Below, in pieces: positions 38,484 through 48,061 of a stretch of DNA of 59,693 bases. Position numbers and translations under genes: made by a program. The notes beneath the pieces are model-generated. The model was not told the DNA's origin. It searched no databases and worked only from the letters and a program-made list of their open reading frames with translations. This DNA comes from an uncultured bacterium (GTDB lineage: Bacteria; Pseudomonadota; Gammaproteobacteria; Burkholderiales; CAIKXV01). The stretch covers positions 1-59,693 of the forward strand of contig CAIQON010000282.1 of NCBI GenBank assembly GCA_903873475.1, read 5' to 3'. Position 1 is the first letter of the stretch. The number at the start of each line of letters is the position of its first letter.

Positions 38484-39383
38484 ATGGCACAGACAGTGGC
38501 GATGATCGGGCTCGGCATCATGGGTTCGGCGATCTCGGCGAACCTGGTGAAGAACGGCTTCACGGTGCTGGGCTTCGATGTATCCGACGCAGCGAAGGCC
38601 GCCGCGAAGGCGAAGGGTGTCACGCTGGTCGGCTCGCCGAAGGAAGCCGCCGCGAAGGCCGACGTGCTGCTGCTGTCGCTGCCGAGCGTGGCGGCGCTCG
38701 ATGCCGTCGTCGCAGGCGCGGACGGCATCCTCGATGCCGCGCGCGGCGGCATCGTCGTGGCCGAATTGTCCACGCTGCCGATCGAGGACAAGCAGCGCAG
38801 CCACGACGCGCTCGCCGCGGCCGGCATCACGATGCTCGACTGCCCGCTGTCGGGCACCGGTGGCCAGGCGGTCAGCGGCGACCTGTCTGTCTACATGAGC
38901 GGCGATGCGTCTGCGGCCGAGAAGATGCGCCCGGTGTTCGCCGGCTTCTCGCGCCAGCAGGACCATGTCGGCGCGTTCGGCAACGGCATGAAGATGAAGG
39001 CCGTGGCCAACATGCTGGTCGCCATCCACAATGTCGCCACCGCCGAGGCCTTCGTGTTCGGCATGAAGATGGGCCTGGACCCCGAGTCGATCCTGAAGGT
39101 TGCAGGCAACGGGGCGGGGGGCTCGCGCATGTTCGAGGTCCGGGGACCGATGATGGTGAAGGACGAATACCCGGCGACGATGAAGGTCGCGGTCTGGCAG
39201 AAGGACATGCACATCATCGGCGAGATGGCCAAGGCGGTGGCCTGCCCGACGCCACTGCTCAACACCTCGGCCATCCTGTACGACGCGGCGATGGCCCAGG
39301 GCCGGTCGGAACAGGACACCGGTTCGGTGTGTGCAGTGCTCGGTGAGATGGCGCGGCTGAAGCGGGTCAACCCAGCCGGATGA
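38484..39383 (+). CDS. NAD(P)-dependent oxidoreductase (3-hydroxyisobutyrate dehydrogenase-like)
   Basis: VAMIGLGIMGSAISANLVKNGFTVLGFDVS; DCPLSGTGGQA; GNGMKMKAVANML. Confidence 0.9.
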   Translation: MAQTVAMIGLGIMGSAISANLVKNGFTVLGFDVSDAAKAAAKAKGVTLVGSPKEAAAKADVLLLSLPSVAALDAVVAGADGILDAARGGIVVAELSTLPIEDKQRSHDALAAAGITMLDCPLSGTGGQAVSGDLSVYMSGDASAAEKMRPVFAGFSRQQDHVGAFGNGMKMKAVANMLVAIHNVATAEAFVFGMKMGLDPESILKVAGNGAGGSRMFEVRGPMMVKDEYPATMKVAVWQKDMHIIGEMAKAVACPTPLLNTSAILYDAAMAQGRSEQDTGSVCAVLGEMARLKRVNPAG

Positions 39384-40551
39384 CTTTCGCAGCGTTCAGT
39401 TCGTCGATCTCGCGCGTGCCGTAGCCGATCGATTCCAGCACCTCGCGCGTATGCTCGCCGACCTTCGGCAGGTCGAGCCGCACGCCCAGCCGGTGCCCGT
39501 CCATCTCGATCGGCAGGATCGGCACCTTCGTCGCGGTGCCGTCGGGCAGCGTGATCGGCGCCAGGCCGCCCGAGGCGTTCAGGTGCGGGTCGTCGAACAG
39601 GTCTTCCGGGCGCGCGATCGGCGCGAATGGCAGGCCGAGGGCCTCGAAGCGCGCCATCAGGTCGGCCTTGCTCATGCGCGAGAACAGTTCGGTGATCACC
39701 GGGATCGTCTTGCCGCGCTGCTCGACACGCTGCGGGTTGGTCGCCAGCGAGGCGTCGGCCAGGAACTGCGGCAGGTCGAAGGCCTCGCAGAAAACCTTCC
39801 ACTGGGTATCGGTGACCACGCCGACGAATACCTGCTCGCCTTCGACGGTGGTGAACGTGTCGTAGACCGCCCAGGCGCGCACGCGCTCGGGCATCGGCAC
39901 TGCCGGCCTGCCGGTGGCCAGCGACTCCATCATGTGCTGTGCCATCAGGAACACGTTGTTCTCGTACAGCGCACTCTCGACATACTGGCCGCGGCCGGTC
40001 GCCTTGCGCTGGTAGAGCGCACCCATCACCGCGACTGCGCCGAACACGCCGCCCATCACGTCGTTCACCGATGCGCCGGCGCGCAGCGGGCGTCCCCTCG
40101 GGCCAGTCATGTAGGCGAGTCCGCCCATCATCTGGGCCATCTCGTCTAGCGCCGTGCGGTGTGCGTAGGGCCCGCGCAGGAAACCCTTGTGCGAGCAGTA
40201 GACCAGGCCCGGGTTCTCCTTCGACAGCGCTTCATAGCCGAAGCCGAGCGACGCCATCGCCCCGGGCCGGAAGTTCTCGGTGACCACGTCGGCCTTTGCC
40301 ACCAGCCGGTGCACGATTTCCTTGCCCCGGGCGGACTTCAGGTCGACCGCCAGGCTCTTCTTGTTGCGGTTGTAGGCCGGGAAGAAGCCGGCGCCGGAGG
40401 CCGTGAGCTTGCGGGTATGGTCGCCCTCGAGCGGCTCGATCTTGATCACCTCTGCGCCCATGTCGCCGAGTACCAGGCCGCAGGTCGGGCCCATGACCAT
40501 GTGTACGAACTCGACGACCCGCAGGTCGGCGAAAGGCAGGGCATGGCTCAT
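39367..40551 (-). CDS. CaiB/BaiF family CoA transferase
   Basis: PFADLRVVEFVHMVMGPTCGLVLGDMGAEVIKIEPLEGDHTR; NRNKKSLAVDLKSARGKEI. Confidence 0.95.
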   Translation of the reverse strand: MSHALPFADLRVVEFVHMVMGPTCGLVLGDMGAEVIKIEPLEGDHTRKLTASGAGFFPAYNRNKKSLAVDLKSARGKEIVHRLVAKADVVTENFRPGAMASLGFGYEALSKENPGLVYCSHKGFLRGPYAHRTALDEMAQMMGGLAYMTGPRGRPLRAGASVNDVMGGVFGAVAVMGALYQRKATGRGQYVESALYENNVFLMAQHMMESLATGRPAVPMPERVRAWAVYDTFTTVEGEQVFVGVVTDTQWKVFCEAFDLPQFLADASLATNPQRVEQRGKTIPVITELFSRMSKADLMARFEALGLPFAPIARPEDLFDDPHLNASGGLAPITLPDGTATKVPILPIEMDGHRLGVRLDLPKVGEHTREVLESIGYGTREIDELNAAKVIRLG

Positions 40552-40645
40552 TCCACTTCCCTCATCGTGCTGGCCTCGTTCGGGGTCCCCGGCGCGTGCC
40601 GCGAGCCCTGTGGTATTGATCGTCCATCATCGACCGGAGACTGCC

Positions 40646-41080
40646 ATGAGTGCAACCCCCTCGTTCCAGCCGCTGTTCCATCTTGCGTTCCCTGTCCGCG
40701 ACCTTGCCGAGGCACGTTCGTTCTACGGCGGCCTGATCGGCTGCAGCGAAGGGCGCTCGTCCGACGAATGGTGCGACTTCAATTTCTACGGCCACCAGAT
40801 CGTCGCCTACGAGGCGCCGCACCTGTGCGCCGTCAGCGACACTTCCCCGGTCGACGGCGACGCCGTGCCGATCCGACACTTCGGCGCGGTGCTGGCGCTG
40901 CCCGACTGGGAGGCGCTGCGCGACCGGCTGCGTGCGGCGGGCGTGACGTTCATCATCGAGCCGCAGATCCGCTTTGTCGGCGAGATCGGCGAGCAGCACT
41001 CGATGTTCTTCCTCGACCCGTCGGGCAACGCGCTCGAGTTCAAGGCGTTCACCGACATCGGTTATCTGTTCCGCAAGTGA
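40646..41080 (+). CDS. VOC (glyoxalase/dioxygenase) family protein
   Basis: FHLAFPVRDLAEARSFYGGLIG; FLDPSGNALEFKAF. Confidence 0.9.
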   Translation: MSATPSFQPLFHLAFPVRDLAEARSFYGGLIGCSEGRSSDEWCDFNFYGHQIVAYEAPHLCAVSDTSPVDGDAVPIRHFGAVLALPDWEALRDRLRAAGVTFIIEPQIRFVGEIGEQHSMFFLDPSGNALEFKAFTDIGYLFRK

Positions 41081-41282
41081 GGCAGCCCGGACACGTACGG
41101 CCGGAACTGGCCCGGACCCTACGCTGCACTGCACCATCGGTTCTCCGCGACCGATCACCACGGCCTCTCTATACTGGTTTCCCACAACAGCGGAAAACGG
41201 GACACGAGATCCCGCAGTCGTGCGGACAGCGTCCGTTCCATCCGTGCGCGGGGGCGCACTCATACCCAGAGGCCAACCACAC

Positions 41283-42242
41283 ATGAAACGCCTGATCGTC
41301 ATGACCGCGGCAGCGCTCGTCGCCCTGTCCGCATCCGTGTTCGCGCAACCGAAAGCCTTCTCGATCGTCACCGGCACCACGGGTGGCGTCTACTTTCCCC
41401 TTGGTGGCGGGCTTGCGCAGTTGCTGAACAAGCATGCCGGCATCAACGCCAACGTCGAGGCGACAGCCGGCTCGGCGGAGAACATGTACCGCATCGGCAA
41501 GGGCCAGGCCGACCTCGCGTTCAGCCAGACCGACGCGGCCTGGGACGCGGTGAACGGGCTCGACAAGTTCTCCGGCAACAAGATGGGCATCCGCGCGCTG
41601 ATGGTGCTGTACCCGAACGCGATGCACCTGGTGACCATCGAAGGTTCAGGCATCAATTCGATCGCCGACCTGCGCGGCAAGCGCGTGTCCACCGGCCCGG
41701 CCAACAGCGCGACCGAGATCATGGCGATGCGGGCGATGCAGGCCGTGGGCATCGACCCTGACAAGGACGTGAAGCGCGCCCGGCTGTCGCCCGCCGAATC
41801 GACGCGTGCGATCCGTGACCGCCAGCTCGACGCCTACTGGTTCGTCGGTGGCGTGCCGACCCCGGCGATCACCGACCTTGCCGCGACGCCCGGCATCAAG
41901 ATCAAGCTGATCGACTACCAGAAGGAAGCGCTGGCCGGCATGGTCAAGATCACCGGGCCGATCTACGTGCCGCTGACCATCCCGGCCAAGTCGTACCCGG
42001 GGCAGGATACGCCGTCGCAGGCGGTCGCCGTGTGGAACATCCTGGCCGTGCGCGACGACATGCCGGTCGAGATGGCCTACAACATCACCCGTGCCGCCTA
42101 CCAGCAGCGTGCGGAGCTCGCCACGGTCCACCCCGAGGGGCGCAACATCGACCTCAAGTGGCAGTTGAACGGCGCAGCCGTGATCCCCTTCCACCCCGGG
42201 GCGATGAAGTTCTGGGCCGAGCAGGGCGTGAAGCTCAAGTAG
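41283..42242 (+). CDS. TAXI family TRAP transporter solute-binding protein
   Basis: signal peptide; FSIVTGTTGGVYFPLGGGLAQLLNK; ATAGSAENMYRIGKGQADLAFSQTDAAWDA. Confidence 0.92.
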   Translation: MKRLIVMTAAALVALSASVFAQPKAFSIVTGTTGGVYFPLGGGLAQLLNKHAGINANVEATAGSAENMYRIGKGQADLAFSQTDAAWDAVNGLDKFSGNKMGIRALMVLYPNAMHLVTIEGSGINSIADLRGKRVSTGPANSATEIMAMRAMQAVGIDPDKDVKRARLSPAESTRAIRDRQLDAYWFVGGVPTPAITDLAATPGIKIKLIDYQKEALAGMVKITGPIYVPLTIPAKSYPGQDTPSQAVAVWNILAVRDDMPVEMAYNITRAAYQQRAELATVHPEGRNIDLKWQLNGAAVIPFHPGAMKFWAEQGVKLK

Positions 42243-42257
42243 CGGGGCGCGCGCGGC

Positions 42258-44408
42258 ATGGCGATTCAGGCGGGCAGCGGGCCGGCGGGCGGCGGGGCAT
42301 CCGCCGTTCCCGGCGATACGGTGGTGCTCGACGGGGCTGTCGGGCGGAAGGTCACCGAACTGATCGAAGCAGAAGAGGGCGCCCTGCACCGCTACGGCGG
42401 CTGGCTGGGCGGCTTCCTCACGCTTGTCGCGATCGGCATCTCGCTGTTCCACCTGTACGGCGCGATCGAGGTCGTGCCGGCGCAGTTCTTCCGCACCGCG
42501 CACGTGGCGCTGGTGCTTTTCCTGGCCTTCCTGCTGTATCCGGTCGCGCGCCGCTACCGCAACCGGATGATGTGGTGGGACTGGCTGTTCGCGCTGGCCA
42601 GCCTGTCGACGCTGGTCTACGTGCTGGTCGAAGGCTGGGATTTCGCCTATCGCACCATTGCCCCGACCACGATGGACGTGGTGATGGGCTGGTTGCTGAT
42701 CCTGCTGCTGCTGGAGGCGACGCGCCGCACCACCGGCTGGGTGATGGTGTTCGTGCTGGCCGTGTTCATCGCCTACGCTTTCGCCGGGCCGTGGCTGCCG
42801 CAACCCTGGACGCATCGCGGCTACGACCTCTCGCGGCTGGCAGCCACGCTCTACATGACGGTCGACGGCGTCTACGGCACGGCCGTGGACGTCTCTTCGT
42901 CGCTGATCATCCTGTTCTGCATCTACGGCGCCTTCCTGCAGTTTTCCGGCGCGGGCAAGTTCTTCCTCGACTTCTCGTTCGCGGCGATGGGCTCGAAGCC
43001 GACCAATGCCGGGCGCACCGTCGTGCTGGCTTCGTTCCTGCTCGGCGGGCCGTCGGGCTCGGGCGTGGCGACCACGGTGACCATCGGCTCGGTCGCCTAT
43101 CCGATGCTGAAGAAGGCCGGCTATCCGCCGAACCCGGCTGGTGGCCTGCTCGCCGCAGGCGGGCTGGGCGCGATCATCTCGCCCCCGGTGCTCGGCGCGG
43201 CTGCCTTCATCATCGCCGAGTTCCTGCGCATCTCGTATCTGGACGTGATCCAGATGGCGATCATCCCGACGCTGCTCTACTACTTCAGCCTGTTCCTGAT
43301 GGTGGAACTGGATGCGCGCAAGTACGGCGGCGACGATACGCGGGTCGACAATCCGCTGTCGGCGTGGCGACTGCTCAGGACCTACTGGTTCCACTTCCTG
43401 TCGCTGGTGGCGATCATCGTCTACATGATGTGGGGCTATTCGCCGACGGCGTCGGTGTTCTGGGCCATCGTCACCGCCTTCGCCGTGAGCTTCCTGCACC
43501 GCGATTGCGCGCTGCTGCCCTACGCCCTGTTCTCCCCGAGCGGCGTGCGGCCCGCCGCACTCTGGGCGAACCTGCGCGATTCCCGGCTGGCACGCGCACT
43601 GCGCGACGGTACGGTCGGCATGCTCAACGTCGGCGTCACCTGTGCCGCAGCGGGCATCATCGTGGGCATCGTCACCCTGACCGGGCTGGGCCTGAAGTTC
43701 AGCTCTATCGTGATCGGCTATGCCGAGGTGTTCGCGGGCGGCTTCGTGGCCGCGTTCCAGGCGGTCGGCCTGTCGCCCGGCGAAGCGGTGTTCGCCAACA
43801 CCCGGCTGCTGTTCACGACCATCTTCACCGCGCTGATCGTCTGGATCGTCGGCCTGGCGGTGCCGGTCACGGCTTCGTACATCATCTGTGCGGTGGTCGC
43901 GGCGCCGGCGCTGATCAAGCTCGGCGTGCCCGACTTCGCCGCGCACATGTTCATCTTCTACTATGCGGTGCTGTCGGAAGTGTCGCCGCCGACCGCGCTG
44001 TCGCCGTTCGCCGCCGCAGCGATCACGGGCGGCGATGCCTACAAGACCACGCTCCAGTCGTGGAAGTACGTGATGCCCGCGTTCGTCGTGCCGTTCATGT
44101 TCGTGCTCGATCCCGCCGGGGTCGGCCTGCTGCTGAAGGTGCCGGTCGGCGGCGACTGGTTCGACGTGGCCTGGGTATGCGTGACCGCGCTGATCGGCAT
44201 CTGTGCGCTCGCCGCGGGTGCGCAGGGCTGGCTGCTGCGCAGGACCGGCCGGCTCGAGCGCTGGCTGCTGATCGTCGGCGGCGTGCTGCTGATGTTCATG
44301 TCGACCGTGACCGACCTGCTCGGTTTCGCCTGCATTACCGTCGCAGTGGCGAGCCAGTTCCTGCGCCGTAATCTGCCTGGGCCGGCCCCCGGGGCGGGCA
44401 CCGCCTGA
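42258..44408 (+). CDS. TRAP transporter permease, fused 4TM/12TM (DctQM type, TAXI-associated)
   Basis: 716-aa multi-TM; LLGGPSGSGVATTVTIGSVAYPMLKKAGYPPNPAGGLLAAGGLGAIISPPVLGAAAFI. Confidence 0.92.
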   Translation: MAIQAGSGPAGGGASAVPGDTVVLDGAVGRKVTELIEAEEGALHRYGGWLGGFLTLVAIGISLFHLYGAIEVVPAQFFRTAHVALVLFLAFLLYPVARRYRNRMMWWDWLFALASLSTLVYVLVEGWDFAYRTIAPTTMDVVMGWLLILLLLEATRRTTGWVMVFVLAVFIAYAFAGPWLPQPWTHRGYDLSRLAATLYMTVDGVYGTAVDVSSSLIILFCIYGAFLQFSGAGKFFLDFSFAAMGSKPTNAGRTVVLASFLLGGPSGSGVATTVTIGSVAYPMLKKAGYPPNPAGGLLAAGGLGAIISPPVLGAAAFIIAEFLRISYLDVIQMAIIPTLLYYFSLFLMVELDARKYGGDDTRVDNPLSAWRLLRTYWFHFLSLVAIIVYMMWGYSPTASVFWAIVTAFAVSFLHRDCALLPYALFSPSGVRPAALWANLRDSRLARALRDGTVGMLNVGVTCAAAGIIVGIVTLTGLGLKFSSIVIGYAEVFAGGFVAAFQAVGLSPGEAVFANTRLLFTTIFTALIVWIVGLAVPVTASYIICAVVAAPALIKLGVPDFAAHMFIFYYAVLSEVSPPTALSPFAAAAITGGDAYKTTLQSWKYVMPAFVVPFMFVLDPAGVGLLLKVPVGGDWFDVAWVCVTALIGICALAAGAQGWLLRRTGRLERWLLIVGGVLLMFMSTVTDLLGFACITVAVASQFLRRNLPGPAPGAGTA

Positions 44409-44409
44409 G

Positions 44410-45369
44410 ATGGGAGCCTCCGTCCACGGTGCGGGGGCTCGGGCGACGGCCAGGGCTGCTGCCGCCAGCAGCGCGCCCGGAGGGGCGGAACTGGACGAGT
44501 TCTGCGACGCGATCTGGCTTGAGGACGGGTTGGCGCGCAACTCGATCGACAGTTACCGGCGCGACCTCGCCCAGTTCGCCGACTGGCTGGCGCAGCCGCC
44601 GCGATCGACCACGCTGCTGGCCGCCGGGCGGGCCGAACTGCTCGACTACCTGGCGCACCGCGTGCGCATCGGCGCGCGCGCATCGAGCAGCGGCCGGCTG
44701 CTGTCGGCGATGAAGCGCTTCTACCGTTTCATGCTGGCCCGCGGCCGGGTACCGGTGGATCCGACCCTGGAGATCGATGCCCCCAGGCATGTGCGCGCGC
44801 TGCCGCACAGCCTGTCCGAGGTGCAGGTCGAGGCGCTGCTGGAAGCCCCCGACATCGCCGACCCCGTCGGGCTGCGCGACCGCGCGATGCTCGAGGTGCT
44901 GTACGCGACCGGCCTGCGCGTGACCGAACTGGTATCGCTGACCCTGCCGCAGGTGAGCCGCGAGATGGGCGTGGTGCGGGTGGTCGGCAAGGGCTCGAAG
45001 GAGCGGCTGGTGCCGCTGGGCGAAGAGGCGCTGGACTGGCTCGGACGTTACCTCGCGCAGGGGCGCGGCGACATCCTCGGTGCGCGCCAGAGCACCGCCC
45101 TGTTCGTGACCGGGCGGGGCGAGGCGATGACCCGGCAGGCGTTCTGGTACCGGATCAAGCTGCACGGGCGCAGCGCCGGCATCGCGCAGGCGATCTCGCC
45201 TCACGTGCTGCGCCACGCGTTCGCGACCCACCTCGTGAACCACGGCGCAGACCTGCGCGTGGTGCAACTGCTGCTCGGCCATGCGGACATCTCGACGACG
45301 CAGATCTACACCCATGTCGCGCGCGAGCGGCTGAAGGACGTGCACCGCAAGCATCATCCGCGCGGCTGA
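44410..45369 (+). CDS. xerD: site-specific tyrosine recombinase XerD
   Basis: EFCDAIWLEDGLARNSIDSYRRDLAQFADWL; YATGLRVTELVSL; HVLRHAFATHLVNHGADLRVVQLLLGHADISTTQIYTHV. Confidence 0.93.
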   Translation: MGASVHGAGARATARAAAASSAPGGAELDEFCDAIWLEDGLARNSIDSYRRDLAQFADWLAQPPRSTTLLAAGRAELLDYLAHRVRIGARASSSGRLLSAMKRFYRFMLARGRVPVDPTLEIDAPRHVRALPHSLSEVQVEALLEAPDIADPVGLRDRAMLEVLYATGLRVTELVSLTLPQVSREMGVVRVVGKGSKERLVPLGEEALDWLGRYLAQGRGDILGARQSTALFVTGRGEAMTRQAFWYRIKLHGRSAGIAQAISPHVLRHAFATHLVNHGADLRVVQLLLGHADISTTQIYTHVARERLKDVHRKHHPRG

Positions 45370-45495
45370 GCCGGGCAGTCAGCGCGACAAGGTTGCTGAG
45401 CGCCACCGCGATCGGCGATCATGCGCACAGCCGGCGGAGACCGGCTGTCCCCAGCGAGTGACGAAGACGCGCCCGGCGCGTCAGGAGGAGAACCC

Positions 45496-46461
45496 GTGGT
45501 CCGTACCCTGCTGATTCCGCTGGCGCTGGTCTGCGCTGCCCCGATGGCCGTCGCGCAGTCGTTCCCCGCCAAGCCGGTACGGATCATCGTCGGCTTCGCA
45601 CCCGGTGGTGGCACCGATTTCGTCGCCCGCGTGCTCGGCCAGCGGCTGGGCGAGGTCTGGGGCCAGCCGGTGCTGGTCGAGAACCGCGCCGGCGCGGCCG
45701 GCACCATCGGCGCCGACTTCGTCGCCAAGGCGCCGGGCGACGGCTACACGCTGCTCATGGGCCATGTGAACTCGAACGCGATCGCGCCCAACGTGTTCCG
45801 CCGCATGCCCTATGACACGCTGAAGGACCTGTCGATGGTGCTGTACGTCGGCTACGTGCCCAACGTCCTGGTGCTGCATCCATCGCTGCCGGCGAAGTCG
45901 GTGAAGGAACTGATCGCGCTTGCGCGGTCCAGGCCCGGGGCGCTCACCTTCGCCTCCTCCGGCACCGGCAGCACCCAGCATCTCGCAGGCGAGATGTTCA
46001 TGAACCTCACCGGCACGAAGCTGATCCACGTACCGTTCAAGGGCAGTGGCCAGGCGATCCAGGACCTGATCGGCGGCCATGTGTCGCTCAATTTCGACAC
46101 CATGCCGCCGGTGCTCGAGCACATCCGCAACGGCAAGCTGCGTGCGCTGGCGGTGACCACCCCGCGCCGCGCCAGCCAGCTGCCCGAGGTGCCTACTCTG
46201 GAGGAACTCGGGCTCAAGGGCTTCGAGATGACCAACTGGTACGGCCTGATGGCACCGGGCAGCACGCCGCGCGCGCTGGTCAACCAGATCAATGCCGACG
46301 GCAACCGGGTGATGAAGGAGCCGGCGATCCGCGAGAAGCTGGTGGCGGTCGGCACCGACATCGGCGGCGGCACGCCGGAGGAGTTCGATGCCTTCCTGCG
46401 CACCGAGCTGGCGAAGTATGCGCGGCTGGTGAAGGCGACCGGGGTGGTGGTCGACAACTGA
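45496..46461 (+). CDS. Bug/TctC family substrate-binding protein
   Basis: AGGAGGAG RBS, GTG start; FPAKPVRIIVGFAPGGGTDFVAR, VENRAGAAGTIGADFVAKAPGDGYTLLMG. Confidence 0.9.
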   Translation: MVRTLLIPLALVCAAPMAVAQSFPAKPVRIIVGFAPGGGTDFVARVLGQRLGEVWGQPVLVENRAGAAGTIGADFVAKAPGDGYTLLMGHVNSNAIAPNVFRRMPYDTLKDLSMVLYVGYVPNVLVLHPSLPAKSVKELIALARSRPGALTFASSGTGSTQHLAGEMFMNLTGTKLIHVPFKGSGQAIQDLIGGHVSLNFDTMPPVLEHIRNGKLRALAVTTPRRASQLPEVPTLEELGLKGFEMTNWYGLMAPGSTPRALVNQINADGNRVMKEPAIREKLVAVGTDIGGGTPEEFDAFLRTELAKYARLVKATGVVVDN

Positions 46462-46483
46462 GCGAGAAGCGAGGGAAGGCTGC

Positions 46484-48058
46484 TCAGTACACTGGACGTA
46501 CGCGGCCAGCCGCTCGCCGCCCCGCCCGGAGGCGCCGCACGAACAGCACCCCACCCATCGTCGCGGTCACGCCGATCGCCAGCGCCAGCGATGCGGCGAT
46601 CGCATCACGGGCCGCGCGCCCGACCAGCGGCACCATCCAGTCGTGCTTGTGCACGTTCGCGAACAGCCATCCCTCGCGCCGGTCGGCGTCGTCGATCACC
46701 GCCGACACCGCACCGTCCGCAGTGTCGATGAACGCGGTGGTCCCGCCCGGTCCTTCCAGCAGCACGCGCTGCACCGGCAGTCGCTTGAACACGAAGCCGT
46801 ACTCGCCGCCGAAACGGGTCACGGTGCCGCCGGACGCGGTCGCTGCCAGGCCGGTTGCCCGGGACGCGATCCAGGCTGCATGCCGGACTTCTCCGTCCGC
46901 GAGGACCGTGCCGTCGCGTGCAGACAGATAGACTGCTGGCACTGGTGGCGGCGGTGCCGCAGGTCCCGCATGCCCTTCATGACCTGCATGTCCTGCGGTT
47001 CCCGCCGGACCCTTCTTCCCCCCATGTCCCTGGTCCTGGCCGTGCGCGGATTGCGGACGGGGTGGCCTTGGCGGCTGCACACGATAGAACGGCTGTCCGT
47101 CGATCTCTGCCAGGGAGATCCGGGCAGGTCGCTCGATCCCGGCGAGCCTCGCGGCATCGGCGAAGGCGATGCGCAACTGCGCGGGGTCTATCCGTGCTGG
47201 CGCGGCGGCGAAACGCGCAGCCGGATCTCCGCGCAGCCCGAGATGCAGCAGGTGGTACAGCCCGCTGGCGAAGAAAGCGAGCGCGACCAGCGACAGCGCC
47301 ATCCCGGACAGCCGGTGCACCCTGCGCAAGGCGCCGTTACGGGTCGCTTGCCGGCGTGCGAAGAACAGCCACAGGCCGCCCAGCGTGGTGCCCATCGCGG
47401 CCAGCAGCATGCCGGCCAGCAGCATCAGGCGCAGTGCAGGCGAAAGCCCGTCCAGCCAGTCCCATCGGTGCAGCGTGGTGAACAGGCCGGAGGTCCAGCG
47501 CTTCGTGTCGTCGACCAGCGTGCCCAGGCGATCGGTGCCAGTGTTCACGTACACGGTCATGCCGTCCGGACGGTCGAATGCGATCCGCCAGGCCGGCAGC
47601 AGCCGGTTCACGTCACCGTACTCGCCATCGAACTGCGTTTGCAGCCGGGCGGAGGCGACCGCTGCCGTCGTCTCCCCCAGGTACTGGCGTGCCAGCCACT
47701 CGGCATGGCGACGATCGCCGTCGTCAAGCTTCATGCCGTCCGCGGCGGCGTAGTACTCGCGCATCCCGCCTCCCGGGCGCGTGACCTGGTAGAACGCGCG
47801 GCCGTCGATCGATACCAGCCGGGCGTCGGAGATCGTGCCGCCGCCCTGCCGCGCGAGGACGGTGGCCAGCGGCTCGCCACCTGCGGCCGGCGCCGCAGGT
47901 GCCTCGGTATGTGCCGGCAGTACCGGCACATGCTGCACCACCGGCCGTGGCTGCATCCGCGCCATGATCGGATGCAGCGTCCCCGAGACCGACCAGAGCA
48001 CTACCCCCGACAGGGCGAGCACGCCCGCCCATCGATGCCATTGCAACAGGCGTGCCAT
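46484..48058 (-). CDS. PepSY-associated TM helix domain protein with His-rich loop
   Basis: RLLQWHRWAGVLALSGVVLWSVSGTLHPIM; FTTLHRWDWLDGLSPALRLMLLAGMLLA; HGQDQGHGGKKGPAGTAGHAGHEGHAG. Confidence 0.83.
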   Translation of the reverse strand: MARLLQWHRWAGVLALSGVVLWSVSGTLHPIMARMQPRPVVQHVPVLPAHTEAPAAPAAGGEPLATVLARQGGGTISDARLVSIDGRAFYQVTRPGGGMREYYAAADGMKLDDGDRRHAEWLARQYLGETTAAVASARLQTQFDGEYGDVNRLLPAWRIAFDRPDGMTVYVNTGTDRLGTLVDDTKRWTSGLFTTLHRWDWLDGLSPALRLMLLAGMLLAAMGTTLGGLWLFFARRQATRNGALRRVHRLSGMALSLVALAFFASGLYHLLHLGLRGDPAARFAAAPARIDPAQLRIAFADAARLAGIERPARISLAEIDGQPFYRVQPPRPPRPQSAHGQDQGHGGKKGPAGTAGHAGHEGHAGPAAPPPPVPAVYLSARDGTVLADGEVRHAAWIASRATGLAATASGGTVTRFGGEYGFVFKRLPVQRVLLEGPGGTTAFIDTADGAVSAVIDDADRREGWLFANVHKHDWMVPLVGRAARDAIAASLALAIGVTATMGGVLFVRRLRAGRRAAGRVRPVY

Positions 48059-48061
48059 CGC

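Noticed and set aside
41646-44540. 964-aa minus-strand ORF opposite the TRAP permease and xerD
   Set aside because: Antisense shadow of strong plus-strand genes in high-GC DNA; Arg/His/Gly-rich composition without recognisable domains.
44410-45369. Phage/integron integrase marking an integrative element
   Set aside because: Protein reads as chromosomal XerD and is next to folB/plsY/tsaD housekeeping genes; no att-like repeats or tRNA seen.
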